From Thiobacillus sp. (lineage in GTDB: Bacteria > Pseudomonadota > Gammaproteobacteria > Burkholderiales > Thiobacillaceae): a stretch of DNA of 64,000 bases. Location: assembly GCA_024235835.1 (NCBI GenBank), contig JACKLQ010000002.1:620001-684000 (forward strand). The letters run 5' to 3'. Both the position numbers and the translations under genes were made by a program. This document shows positions 7,680 to 15,933 of the stretch, one piece after another (within the stretch, counting starts at the first letter, position 1; each line of letters starts with the position of its first letter). The notes beneath the pieces were generated by a model. That model was not told the DNA's origin and ran no database searches. It saw only the letters and a list, made by a program, of their open reading frames with translations.

Positions 7680-9194
7680 ATGCGCAAGATTGAAGACGTA
7701 TTGCGGCTGCATTTCGCATGCGACCGCTCCAACCGGGAGATCGCGGCCGCGCTCGGCATCGGCCGCGCCACCGTCAGCGACTACCTGCGTCGCGCCCAGA
7801 TGGCGGGCATCCGCTGGCCCTTGCCGGAGGACATAACCGAACTCGCCCTGGAAGCCCGGCTGTTTCCCAGCCTGCCGGCCTCCAAGGTCAAGCGCCCCGA
7901 ACCCGACTGGGGCCATGTCCACCGGGAGCTGGGCAAGAAGGGCATCACCCTCGACCTGCTCTGGCAGGAGTACCGGGAGGCTCACCCCGAGGGCTACCAG
8001 TACAGCGCCTTCTGCCAGCACTATCGGGACTTTGCCGAGGCCCTGCCGGTCACCCTGCGCCAGGCGCATGCCCCCGGTGAGCGCCTGTTCGTCGACTACA
8101 GCGGCCAGACCCTATCGGTCATCGATCCGGGCACCGGCGAGGTCCGCCAGGCCCAGGTCTTCGTCGCCGTGCTGGGCGCCTCGAACTACACCTATGTCGA
8201 CGCGACCTGGAGCCAGGGGCTGGCGGACTGGACCGCCTCCCACGTGCGCTGTTTCGAGTATCTGGGCGGGGTGCCCGAACTGCTGGTGCCGGACAACCTC
8301 AAGAGCGCGGTGTCCGGGGCGAACTTCTTCGACCCCGACCTCAACCCCACCTACCACGACCTGGCACGCCACTACGGCACCGCCATCCTGCCCGCCCGTG
8401 TCAGGAAGCCCCGCGACAAGGCCAAGGTCGAGGCCGGGGTGCTCCTCGCCCAGCGCTGGATCCTGGCGCGGCTGCGGCACCAACGCTTCTTCAGCCTGGA
8501 GGAACTGAACCGGGCCATCCGGCCGCTGCTCGCCGAACTGAATGCACGGCCCTTCAAGAAGCTGCCCGGCTCCCGGCAAAGCGTCTTCGAGGCCGTGGAC
8601 CGCCCCGCCCTCAAGCCCTTGCCCCTGGTCCGCTATGAATTCGCCGAGTGGAAGACGGTGACCGCCGGCATCGACTATCACGTCGAGGTCACCGGCCATT
8701 ACTACTCCGTGCCCTACCGCCATGCCCGGCAGAAGCTGGAGGCGCGCTTTACGGCCAGCACGGTCGAGCTCTTCAAGAAGGGCGAGCGCATCGCCTGCCA
8801 TCCCCGCTCCCTGAGCAAGGGCCGGCACACCACCCTGGAGGCCCACCTGGCGCCGGCCCACCAGAAGGTGGCGGGCTGGAACCGCGAACGCTTCCTGGCC
8901 TGGGCCACCAAGATCGGGGCCCATACCGAGGCGGCCGTCGATCACATCCTGCGCGCCCGCACCCATCCCCAGCAGGGCTACCGCGCCGCACTCGGCGTTC
9001 TGCGCCTGGCTAAGGCCTATGGCCCTGACCGCCTGGAGGCGGCCTGCCAGCGCGCCTTCCGCATCCAGTCGGTCACCTATCGCTCCATCGACTCGATCCT
9101 CAAGCACGGCCTGGACCGTCCTGCCCGCCAGGCCGCCCAGGCCAGCCTGCCCCTCGACCACGCCAATGTGCGCGGGGCCGAGTATTACCACTGA
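7680..9194 (+). CDS. istA: IS21 transposase IstA (copy A)
   Basis: IstA is the DDE transposase that cuts and joins the IS ends. The 504-residue product has an N-terminal helix-turn-helix (IAAALGIGRATVSDYLRRA, about residues 20-38). Its RNase H-like core shows the likely DDE residues: Asp in FVDYSGQT (about 138), Asp in VPDNLKSAV (about 204) and Glu in KAKVEAGV (about 249). A beta-rich C-terminal domain follows. I chose the ATG at 7680 because it is preceded by GAGG and gives the family start MRKIEDVLRLH. A GC-rich inverted repeat (7628-7657) lies just upstream. Confidence 0.94.
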   Translation: MRKIEDVLRLHFACDRSNREIAAALGIGRATVSDYLRRAQMAGIRWPLPEDITELALEARLFPSLPASKVKRPEPDWGHVHRELGKKGITLDLLWQEYREAHPEGYQYSAFCQHYRDFAEALPVTLRQAHAPGERLFVDYSGQTLSVIDPGTGEVRQAQVFVAVLGASNYTYVDATWSQGLADWTASHVRCFEYLGGVPELLVPDNLKSAVSGANFFDPDLNPTYHDLARHYGTAILPARVRKPRDKAKVEAGVLLAQRWILARLRHQRFFSLEELNRAIRPLLAELNARPFKKLPGSRQSVFEAVDRPALKPLPLVRYEFAEWKTVTAGIDYHVEVTGHYYSVPYRHARQKLEARFTASTVELFKKGERIACHPRSLSKGRHTTLEAHLAPAHQKVAGWNRERFLAWATKIGAHTEAAVDHILRARTHPQQGYRAALGVLRLAKAYGPDRLEAACQRAFRIQSVTYRSIDSILKHGLDRPARQAAQASLPLDHANVRGAEYYH

Positions 9195-9205
9195 CCGGAG
9201 ACACC

Positions 9206-9961
9206 ATGCTCAACCATCCCACCCATGACACCCTGACCCAGTTGCGCCTCTATGGCATGGCCCGTGCCTTGGCCGAACAAGCCAGCCAGCCGGAGATCGA
9301 CGCCCTGACCTTCGAGGAACGGCTCGGCCTGCTCGTCGATCGTGAACGTGTCGAACGCCAGAACCGACAGACCGCCAGCCGGCTGCGCCGGGCGCGCCTG
9401 AAACAGCCCGCGGTGGCCGAAGACATCGACTACCGTCACCCCCGGGGGTTGGACCGTGCCTTGTTCCGCCGACTGCTGACGGGGGAATGGGTCCAGAGCC
9501 ACCAGAACGTCCTGATCACCGGCCCCACGGGGGTGGGCAAGACCTACTTGGCGTGCGCCTTGGCCAACGCCGCCTGCCGGCAAGGCAGGACCGCGCTGTA
9601 CCAGCGCCTGCCACGCCTGTTCGAGGAGTTGGCCATCGCACGCGGGGATGGCCGCTATGCCAAGTTGATGGCCAGCCTGGCCAAGGTCGACATCCTGATC
9701 CTGGATGACTGGGGCCTGGCCATGCTCGATGATGAACGTCGGCGGGATTTGTTGGAGGTCCTGGATGAGCGGTACCAGACCCGTTCCACCGTGATCACCA
9801 GCCAGTTGCCAGTGAGCACCTGGCATGACGCCCTGGGCGACCCCACCCTGGCCGATGCCATCCTCGATCGAGTCGTCCACCACGCCCACCTGCTGAACCT
9901 GGTCGGCGAATCCTTGCGGAAACTCAGGCCTAAATTGACGGCGGAATCCGTTCAGGAGTAA
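9206..9961 (+). CDS. istB: IS21 helper ATPase IstB (copy A)
   Basis: IstB is the AAA+ ATPase that selects target DNA and activates IstA. It has 251 residues, with Walker A GPTGVGKTYL near residues 107-116, Walker B DILILDDWG near 163-171 and the sensor region TSQLPVSTWH. It starts 11 bp after istA, preceded by a GGAGA ribosome-binding site, as is normal for the paired IS21 genes. Confidence 0.95.
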   Translation: MLNHPTHDTLTQLRLYGMARALAEQASQPEIDALTFEERLGLLVDRERVERQNRQTASRLRRARLKQPAVAEDIDYRHPRGLDRALFRRLLTGEWVQSHQNVLITGPTGVGKTYLACALANAACRQGRTALYQRLPRLFEELAIARGDGRYAKLMASLAKVDILILDDWGLAMLDDERRRDLLEVLDERYQTRSTVITSQLPVSTWHDALGDPTLADAILDRVVHHAHLLNLVGESLRKLRPKLTAESVQE

Positions 9962-10065
9962 ACAGCTTCCACCCCCCGCGTCGCTTCGCTCTGACTGGCC
10001 AGTTTGCTCTGGAATAGGTGGCCGGATTCACGTGGATTGGGTGGCCAGTTTCCGTGGAATGCGCA

Positions 10066-10767
10066 CTTCAAGGCAAGATTTCTTGTGGCGATCTGATAAT
10101 CAATCCTCCAACCCACGTTCTTGGCCCAAGCCTGGCCTCGGTTGGACCACCACGTGTAGCCCTCATCGGTAGCTTCCGGATAGAGGTTACGGTAAACATC
10201 AACCCAACCAAGCTGCCCAAACACCCGACTCAGCCACGCCCGTTCTTCCGGCAGGAATCCGGAGTTCTTCTGGTTGGACTTCCAGTTCTTGAGGTCCTTC
10301 TCGGTGTGGGCGATGTTCCAGTCGCCGCACAGGACCACCTCCCGCCCTGACTTCGTCAGTTCATCTAAATGAGGGAATAAGTGGTCCATGAACAGAAACT
10401 TGGCGGCCTGGCGATGCTCGCCACTTGAGCCCGATGGCAGATAAAGCGAAACCACAGAGAGGTTGCCGAACCGAGCCTCGATATAGCGACCTTCGCAGTC
10501 GATGTCAGGGATACCGAGTCCCTCCACGATCTCATCGGGTTGCCGACGTGAGTAAATACCCACGCCGCTGTAGCCCTTCTTCTCCGCATAGTGGAAGTAG
10601 CCATAGTAGCCGGGCGGGTTGATCATCTCCGCAGTCATGTCAGCGACCTGCGCCTTGAGTTCCTGCACGCAGATGACATCGGCGTTCTGCTTTGGCAGCC
10701 AGTCGAAGAAGCCTTTCTTAGCGGCGGAACGGATACCGTTTAGGTTGATTGTGATGATTCGAGTCAT
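10066..10767 (-). pseudogene. xth: Island-borne exonuclease III, 5' fragment (split by IS21 element)
   Basis: From the ATG at 10767 (minus strand) the frame encodes MTRIITINLNGIRSAAKKG, the catalytic VVLCGDWNIAH, and the WWSNRGQAWAKNVGWRIDYQ segment. It then runs through NLALK into the IS. By eye it is roughly two-thirds identical to the host copy at 6696, so it is a homologue brought by the element and not a recent duplicate. The final 31 codons, including the catalytic SDHAPL, are at 7405-7497. The interrupted frame would end in about 33 IS-encoded residues. Before the IS insertion this gene could have replaced the host xth that the element disrupts. Confidence 0.93.
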
Positions 10768-11154
10768 GCCACTACCTACGTGTGCCTAAATGGCCGTTAT
10801 TGTTTGCTGATACTGCGCAGTCCCTGGTCAAGCCGGGCATAGCTTACAAGTAATACAGACCTATAGAAGATTGGACGGGTGTGGTGATGAGCCTCCACCA
10901 CTTCAGTCCGCTTGCTACGGGTGCCCGGTTCAAACGAGTGATGATGGACGCCCTCTCAAACACCGGATTCCCCCCTAGCGAGATATGGGCTGGTATGAAA
11001 ATACCAGCCATTTTCTTCAAAATCGGCAGGCCTTGTTCCTATACATCCTGTCGTGAAGCAGAACACCTCTCCCGTCATGTCGTGGAGTGGCAGCACACGA
11101 CATGGGTCAGCCCGGATCCTCGGGCTGTAAACAATCTATTGGAAAGGTGTCGAT
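10768..11154. other. Noncoding leader with two strong hairpins upstream of the polymerase cluster
   Basis: No convincing gene is seen in these 387 bp. Two perfect hairpins are: GGCTGGTAT-GAAA-ATACCAGCC at 10988-11009, a 9-bp stem closed by a GNRA-type loop and followed by ATTTTC, and CAGCCCG-GATCCT-CGGGCTG at 11108-11127, ending 27 nt before the first codon of the next gene. GGAAAGG at about 11141-11147 is the ribosome-binding site. The stretch probably holds the promoter of the polymerase cluster with an RNA-structured leader, and on the other strand the promoter of the island xth. Confidence 0.55.
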
Positions 11155-11769
11155 ATGCAAAACAACATAGCCGCTACGGCGGACCCCATTATCTCTCAGT
11201 CATCCTTGAGCGCCGGCTCAGGTTCCTTGGACCTGTCCGCTCTCCGTCTTCCCCAGGATTTCTCAACGGGGGTGAGCGTAAAAAAGGTCATCACGAGTAT
11301 CCCCATGCGGAAGCCGGGGAATCAAACCTTCTTTCGAGTCCATCCTGATGCTGACAGGCGCTTCCAGGCTGCGATGCTTCAACTCAAGGACGACGGGGAG
11401 TGCTTCCTTGTGTCCCGACCTATCGTGCCGGATGTGGCGCAGGAAATCAGGGCTAAGCAGCTGTATTACGCCCTTACCCGTGACGGCATCCCCTTCCTTT
11501 GGCCGGTGAACCTGCCGGGGGAGGATGGTCGCCTGGACAGCTGGTCTCAATCCGCTCATGCGGCTGCCCAAATCGCTGAAAGCTCCTGGGTAAGGCTCGT
11601 TGCGAACCGGGGATTTGGTGCCTACGACGTGATGCAGGCGACAGGCAACCTGGACGAGCCAAACTGGCCGGACTTGGACTTTGAGGCAGTGCTCCAGTTG
11701 GCGTTTAAGGACCGAGTCATCAATAGCGCCGACCATCCGGTGATTCGCCGCCTACGTGGAGAACTGTGA
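11155..11769 (+). CDS. Hypothetical protein preceding family A DNA polymerase
   Basis: The 204-residue soluble product belongs to no family I can name. The N-terminal 45 residues are Ser/Leu-rich and probably disordered. The middle has FFRVHPDADRRFQAAMLQLKDD followed by LVSRPIVPDVAQE, and the C-terminal half has an acidic patch (WPDLDFEAVLQLAFKDR). It starts at an ATG preceded by GGAAAGG, and its stop overlaps the start of the polymerase gene (TGATG), so the two are translationally coupled. A replication-accessory role is inferred only from this coupling. Confidence 0.78.
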   Translation: MQNNIAATADPIISQSSLSAGSGSLDLSALRLPQDFSTGVSVKKVITSIPMRKPGNQTFFRVHPDADRRFQAAMLQLKDDGECFLVSRPIVPDVAQEIRAKQLYYALTRDGIPFLWPVNLPGEDGRLDSWSQSAHAAAQIAESSWVRLVANRGFGAYDVMQATGNLDEPNWPDLDFEAVLQLAFKDRVINSADHPVIRRLRGEL

Positions 11770-13520
11770 TGGATAGGCGGTTTAACGAAATCTGGGCGCT
11801 GGACTTTGAGTTCCGGGCGCCACCCGGCGAGGTTCCCGAGGTGGTCTGCATGGTCGCTAAGGAGATAATCAGTGGGCAAACCATCCGTTTGTGGGGCGAT
11901 GAGCTGAATTGCCCGAGCCCACCGTTTGGTATTGGCAACGACTCCCTCATACTGGCTTATTACGCCAGTGCTGAAATGGGTTGTCACTTGGCCCTTGGCT
12001 GGCAGTTGCCCGAGAACGTAATCGACCTCTATGCCGAGTTCCGCAGTCTGACGAATGGACAGGTGCTGCCCTGCGGCAATGGCTTGCTGGGGGCGCTCTC
12101 CTACTTTGGCTTGGATGGCATAGCCAGCTTGGAGAAGGAAGCCATGCGAGAGCTCATCCTGCGTGGTGGCGACTACACCGAGTTGGAACGCCTGGACATC
12201 CTCGAATATTGCGAGTCGGATGTGTTGGCTCTTGAACGTCTATTCAATGCCATGGGTCCGGAGCTGTTCGAGTCAACCCGGCTAGAACAAGCCCTATTGA
12301 GGGGCAGATATACCTGTGCCATCGGATTGATGGAGCACAACGGCATACCTATAGACACGGCTCTCTTGGCAGACCTGCAAGCGAACTGGCAGGAAATCCA
12401 GGGGCGCCTGATCGCCGAGGTCGATGCGTCCTTCCATGTCTATGACGGGCAAACGTTCAAGCATGACCGTTTCGCCGAATATCTTCGTCAGCACGACATC
12501 TCTTGGCCGACCACACCCACCGGGAGATTGGCGTTGGACGACGACACTTTCAGCGACATGTGCAAGTCGTTCCCGGCTCTGCGCCCCTTGAAAGATCTGC
12601 GCCATGCGCTGGGACAACTGCGATTGCATGAGTTGGCCGTAGGTAAGGATGGCAGAAACAGAACCATCCTCTCCATGTTCCGGGCGAAAACGGGACGCAA
12701 CCAGCCTTCGAACTCCCGTTTCATCTTCGGGCTGCCGGCCTGGCTTCGGGGCTTAATCAAACCTGTCCCAGGGTTTGGGCTGGCATACATCGATTGGAGC
12801 CAGCAGGAGTTTGGAATCGCCGCTGCGCTCTCGGGCGACAACAAGATGCAGGAAGCCTATTTGTCCGGAGATCCATATCTGACGTTTGCCAAGCAAGCGG
12901 GGGCAGTGCCTTGGGACGCAACAAAGACAAGCCATCCAAAGGAACGGGAGCAGTTCAAGGCTTGTGTCCTGGCGGTCCAGTATGGAATGGGGGCTGACTC
13001 CCTGGCAAAGCGGATAAATCAGCCCCCTGTATATGCCAAGGAGCTGTTAAGGCTGCACCACAAGACTTACCAGGTGTTTTGGAAATGGTCGGATGCGGTG
13101 GTGGACTTCGCCACTCTTGAAAAGCGGCTTTGGACGGTATTCGGGTGGTCCCTGCAGGTAACTGGCACGGCCAATGAACGTTCTCTACGGAACTTTCCGA
13201 TGCAGGCAAACGGCGCAGACATGCTCCGACTTGCCTGCACGCTGGCTGCGGAGACAGGCATTCGAGTCATCGCCCCAATCCATGATGCTGTTCTGATTGA
13301 AGCACCTCTTCACGAACTCGACAAAGCCGTGCAGTCCATGCAAGGGGTCATGCTTGCGGCGAGTCGGGAAGTTCTCGACGGATTTGAGCTGCGGTCTGAT
13401 GTCACGGTCATCCGCTATCCCGACCGCTATGCAGACGATAGAGGTGCTGCGATGTGGAACACCGTTACCGGCTTGCTAAACGCCATAAAGAGCGGGGAGG
13501 TGGTATATGAAGCAGCATGA
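11769..13520 (+). CDS. Family A DNA polymerase with 3'-5' exonuclease domain
   Basis: This is a 583-residue, phage- or plasmid-type DNA polymerase I relative without the 5' nuclease domain. The N-terminal exonuclease shows LDFEFRA (the DxE motif) near residue 12 and YCESDVLALERL (YxxxD) near 147. The polymerase domain shows motif A YIDWSQQEFG near 340, motif B KACVLAVQYGMG near 400 and motif C IHDAVLIEA near 505. Motif C has Ala where most relatives have Glu (HDE). It is the centre of a three-gene overlapping cluster (204-residue protein, polymerase, 134-residue HTH protein), so it is likely used to replicate or repair the element itself. GTG at 11766 is an alternative start. Confidence 0.9.
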   Translation: MDRRFNEIWALDFEFRAPPGEVPEVVCMVAKEIISGQTIRLWGDELNCPSPPFGIGNDSLILAYYASAEMGCHLALGWQLPENVIDLYAEFRSLTNGQVLPCGNGLLGALSYFGLDGIASLEKEAMRELILRGGDYTELERLDILEYCESDVLALERLFNAMGPELFESTRLEQALLRGRYTCAIGLMEHNGIPIDTALLADLQANWQEIQGRLIAEVDASFHVYDGQTFKHDRFAEYLRQHDISWPTTPTGRLALDDDTFSDMCKSFPALRPLKDLRHALGQLRLHELAVGKDGRNRTILSMFRAKTGRNQPSNSRFIFGLPAWLRGLIKPVPGFGLAYIDWSQQEFGIAAALSGDNKMQEAYLSGDPYLTFAKQAGAVPWDATKTSHPKEREQFKACVLAVQYGMGADSLAKRINQPPVYAKELLRLHHKTYQVFWKWSDAVVDFATLEKRLWTVFGWSLQVTGTANERSLRNFPMQANGADMLRLACTLAAETGIRVIAPIHDAVLIEAPLHELDKAVQSMQGVMLAASREVLDGFELRSDVTVIRYPDRYADDRGAAMWNTVTGLLNAIKSGEVVYEAA

Positions 13521-13911
13521 GCACACACCATCAACCCGCTTCGTATGGAATGCAGCCACCACGAGGTTTCAGGTTGACCCATCTCCGCAGCAAAGTATCA
13601 GGCACTTTATCAAAGGACCTCTCCCTTTAGAGTGGATTGAGCGGGCGGCCGCTTTGCCAGGCAAGGCTTTGCATGTGGCTTTGGCGATTTGGTATCAAGT
13701 GGGTCTGGAACGACAGAGCACTATTACGCTCGGGCAAAAGCGGCTGAAACGCTTCGCAGTTTCCAGGGATGCTAAATATGACGCTCTTCGCCGTTTAGAA
13801 CAAAATGGATTGGTTTCGGTGGAACAACTACCTGGTAAATCCCCTAAGATAACTGTTAATGTTATCGAGGAATCATCGGCAAATAAAAAACCGAAACATA
13901 CCGATTTTTAG
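13507..13911 (+). CDS. Small winged-helix-like DNA-binding protein
   Basis: The 134-residue product overlaps the polymerase gene by 14 nt and has an excellent ribosome-binding site (GGGGAGG). The central part (IKGPLPLEWIERAAALPGK, then ALHVALAIWYQVG) leads into LKRFAVSRDAKYDALRRLE and NGLVSVEQLPGKSPKITV, which reads as a helix-turn-helix followed by a beta-wing. Proteins of this shape are common on proteobacterial islands, but I know of no assigned function. It is likely a regulator of, or an initiator partner for, the polymerase cluster. Confidence 0.78.
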   Translation: MKQHEHTPSTRFVWNAATTRFQVDPSPQQSIRHFIKGPLPLEWIERAAALPGKALHVALAIWYQVGLERQSTITLGQKRLKRFAVSRDAKYDALRRLEQNGLVSVEQLPGKSPKITVNVIEESSANKKPKHTDF

Positions 13912-13992
13912 GTTAACAACGAGGGGCGTTCGCCAGATAAAAATCCGATACAAACATGCGCAAGTTTCTTTCGGATTTAAGCGGAAAATGTA

Positions 13993-14021
13993 TTGACAAA
14001 AGAACGCCGAAATCGTATCAT
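13993..14021 (+). promoter_or_regulatory. Sigma70-type promoter for the orphan methylase
   Basis: TTGACA at 13993-13998 and TATCAT at 14016-14021 are separated by exactly 17 nt, close to the housekeeping consensus. Transcription from about 14028 would give a leader of about 175 nt before the methylase start. The surrounding DNA is clearly AT-richer than the genome. Confidence 0.75.
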
Positions 14022-14175
14022 TAATGCCGTCGAAGTTGCGCTGTTGTCAAGACGGCCAAGTGAGACACTTGTTTAGCAGGATATTTTATAACCGGCACCA
14101 AGATGCCTGTTTCGCCTAATAAAGCTGACTTGGCTGGCCATCATAACTGGTCAGCCCTCGTGTAAATAGTCAAGG

Positions 14176-14202
14176 AGGTGCCACCTTCGCAATGAGGTGG
14201 CA
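14176..14202 (+). promoter_or_regulatory. Alternative hairpins that cover the methylase ribosome-binding site
   Basis: TGCCACCT (14179-14186) and AGGTGGCA (14195-14202) form a perfect 8-bp stem whose right arm contains the GAGG ribosome-binding site 6 nt before the ATG at 14204. The left arm can instead pair with AGGTG just upstream (AGGTG-C-CACCT, 14176-14186), which would free the site. The two folds are mutually exclusive. The same DNA could also be a protein operator. Confidence 0.6.
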
Positions 14203-14203
14203 T

Positions 14204-14962
14204 ATGAAAAGTAGTATCGCTGTTAAGCCGACGGTGGTGTCGGCTTGTAGTAATCACAACACCGCCAGATTCCCTCAAGAGCTAACCAACACGGTCTTCA
14301 ACGAAGATTGCATGTTGGGTCTGTCTCGCATCCCCGACAAATCAGTTCACATGGTCCTAACGGATATTCCGTATGGCGAGTGCAACTCTTTTGCCCCAGG
14401 GCTGCGCAATCTCAACAAAGGCAAGGCTGATAAAGTCACTTTTGAACTTCGGCCCTTTATCAGGGCCGTCGACAAAACACTCGCTCCGTCCGGTTCGTTC
14501 TATGCATTCGTGGGCCAGCAACAAGTCTCCGAAGCAATAAAGGAGCTCAAAGAGCTCGGCTATTCGACTCGCCTTTGCGTGTGGGAGAAGACAAATCCCA
14601 GCCCTATGAATGGAAAAGTCATCTGGCTATCCAGTATCGAGGCATGTGTTTTCGGAAAGAAGCCTGGTGCCACCTTCAATGAGCACTGTGCGGGGGTGGT
14701 TTGGAAGTTTCCAGTTGGACGGTCAAAGCGACATCCGACGGAGAAACCTCTTCGATTGATGGAATACCTCATCTCCGTTTCCAGCAACCCCGGAGACATC
14801 ATTCTGGACCCATGCCTCGGTTCAGGGACTACAGCAGAAGCAGCCTCAAATCTGGGCAGAAACTATGTTGGCTTTGAGATTGACACCGAATACTGCGCAC
14901 TAGCACGGGAACGGTTGAGCAATACGGGCCGTTTGTCCACGGCTGCCGACGCCGGCATTTGA
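14204..14962 (+). CDS. Orphan N6-adenine DNA methyltransferase
   Basis: The 252-residue product has a beta-class methyltransferase arrangement. Motif IV is DIPYGECN (a DPPY variant) near residue 51, and the AdoMet motif I is DPCLGSGTTAEAA near 205-217, after KRHPTEKPLRLMEYLI. The target-recognition part is short. There is no adjacent restriction gene, so it is an orphan methylase, possibly regulatory or protecting the element's DNA. It has its own promoter and a leader that can hide its ribosome-binding site. An alternative ATG at 14192 lies inside that hairpin. Base composition here is AT-richer than the flanks. Confidence 0.88.
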   Translation: MKSSIAVKPTVVSACSNHNTARFPQELTNTVFNEDCMLGLSRIPDKSVHMVLTDIPYGECNSFAPGLRNLNKGKADKVTFELRPFIRAVDKTLAPSGSFYAFVGQQQVSEAIKELKELGYSTRLCVWEKTNPSPMNGKVIWLSSIEACVFGKKPGATFNEHCAGVVWKFPVGRSKRHPTEKPLRLMEYLISVSSNPGDIILDPCLGSGTTAEAASNLGRNYVGFEIDTEYCALARERLSNTGRLSTAADAGI

Positions 14963-15019
14963 GAATATTTATCTAATGGTTGTTAACAAATCCACTCCAA
15001 TATTTGAAAAGGAAGAATC

Positions 15020-15730
15020 ATGAAAACAAAAAAACGAAAGGCTAGCAAAAAAGTCGAGGACTTGATTGGTTATGCCTTGAATAACCACCAAAACTTCTTT
15101 GGTAAGGCGGTCATAATGGATGATGGCCGAATCGAGGTTATCACAATGCTTGATACCTACTCGATGTTTTTTGAGACTGCCGTGCATCTATTAAACGAAG
15201 GGCAGTTGGAAGATGGGCTTCGATTCTTGGGATATTTGGAGTCCATGTCAGATTCGCCAGACCCAAGGGTGCTCTACAACAAGGGCATCTGTCAGACCGA
15301 GATGGGACTGTATCATGAAGCCATTGAGTCTTTGAAGCTTTGTGTGAGCCTGGAACCTGACCACTCCAGTGCTTGGACAGGGCTTGGCGTAGCTTATTCA
15401 AGATTAGGGTTAATTGATGAATTCGCTGCTGCCAGTCGCAGTGCCCTTGATATTCATCCAGATAATCCCTACGCACACACTAACTTAGGGTTATGGTTTG
15501 AGTATCAGGGGGAAGATTTAGAGGCACTAAACCATTTTAGAAGTGCCATGAGGAGTCTACCTGGAGATTTTGGACTTGCCTTGAATCTTGCGAAATGCTG
15601 TATGCGGTTAGGGAACCGATATTACGATGAGGCAGAAAGCGTGCTAACCGCCATAATAATGCAGAATCCAAAGACCTCAATAAAAAGAGATGCCATGGAG
15701 TTGCTTGACCGCTTAAAAACGAAAAAATAG
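15020..15730 (+). CDS. TPR-repeat protein of unknown role
   Basis: The 236-residue soluble product starts with a Lys-rich segment (MKTKKRKASKKVEDL). A short N-terminal module contains FFGKAVIMDDGRIEVITMLD. From about residue 75 it has tetratricopeptide-like helical pairs (LYNKGICQTEMGLYHEAIE, then SSAWTGLGVAYSRLGLIDE, then PYAHTNLGLWFEYQGEDLE). TPR domains bind partner proteins. The gene is AT-rich compared with the genome and stands alone between the methylase and a strong terminator, so it is probably a recent acquisition. The ATG at 15020 follows GGAAGAA. No specific function can be assigned. Confidence 0.85.
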   Translation: MKTKKRKASKKVEDLIGYALNNHQNFFGKAVIMDDGRIEVITMLDTYSMFFETAVHLLNEGQLEDGLRFLGYLESMSDSPDPRVLYNKGICQTEMGLYHEAIESLKLCVSLEPDHSSAWTGLGVAYSRLGLIDEFAAASRSALDIHPDNPYAHTNLGLWFEYQGEDLEALNHFRSAMRSLPGDFGLALNLAKCCMRLGNRYYDEAESVLTAIIMQNPKTSIKRDAMELLDRLKTKK

Positions 15731-15789
15731 AAAACTGACTCAATCCCAAGGTGCGTTTTCGGCAAGGATATATCTGCCAGTGAAGAAGC

Positions 15790-15819
15790 AAGCCCCGGCT
15801 AAATGCCGGGGCTTTTTTA
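15790..15819 (+). terminator. Rho-independent terminator after the TPR gene
   Basis: AGCCCCGGC-TAAAT-GCCGGGGCT followed by TTTTTTAT is a perfect 9-bp GC-rich stem with a T-run. It separates the methylase/TPR unit from the downstream defence operon. Confidence 0.92.
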
Positions 15820-15933
15820 TTGGTGCGGCCTCTTAAACCCCCCGGTATTCTGGACAGCCCGCTGCTGGGTTGCTCATGTTGATGCTGGAGCAGGATGGCA
15901 TTACATTTGCCACACATGGGACAGGGAGGCTTC

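Larger units (their letters stand above)
7498..10065 (+). mobile_element. IS21-family insertion sequence, copy A
   Basis: The element is 2,568 bp. It carries istA and istB and begins TGCGTATTCCACG and ends CGTGGAATGCGCA, imperfect terminal inverted repeats. The left end has four copies of a motif like ATTCCACGCCAAACCGGCCA at about 25-bp spacing (7502-7595) and the right end has three related motifs (9992-10061). These are typical subterminal transposase sites of the IS21 family. It is flanked by a 6-bp duplication, CTTCAA, at 7492-7497 and 10066-10071. The copy at 31302-33869 has the same length, identical proteins and the opposite orientation. Confidence 0.95.

Noticed and set aside
10881..11348. 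155-codon plus-strand frame overlapping the start of the 204-residue gene
   Set aside because: It has no ribosome-binding site, no recognisable domain, runs through two perfect hairpins, and overlaps a better gene in another frame.
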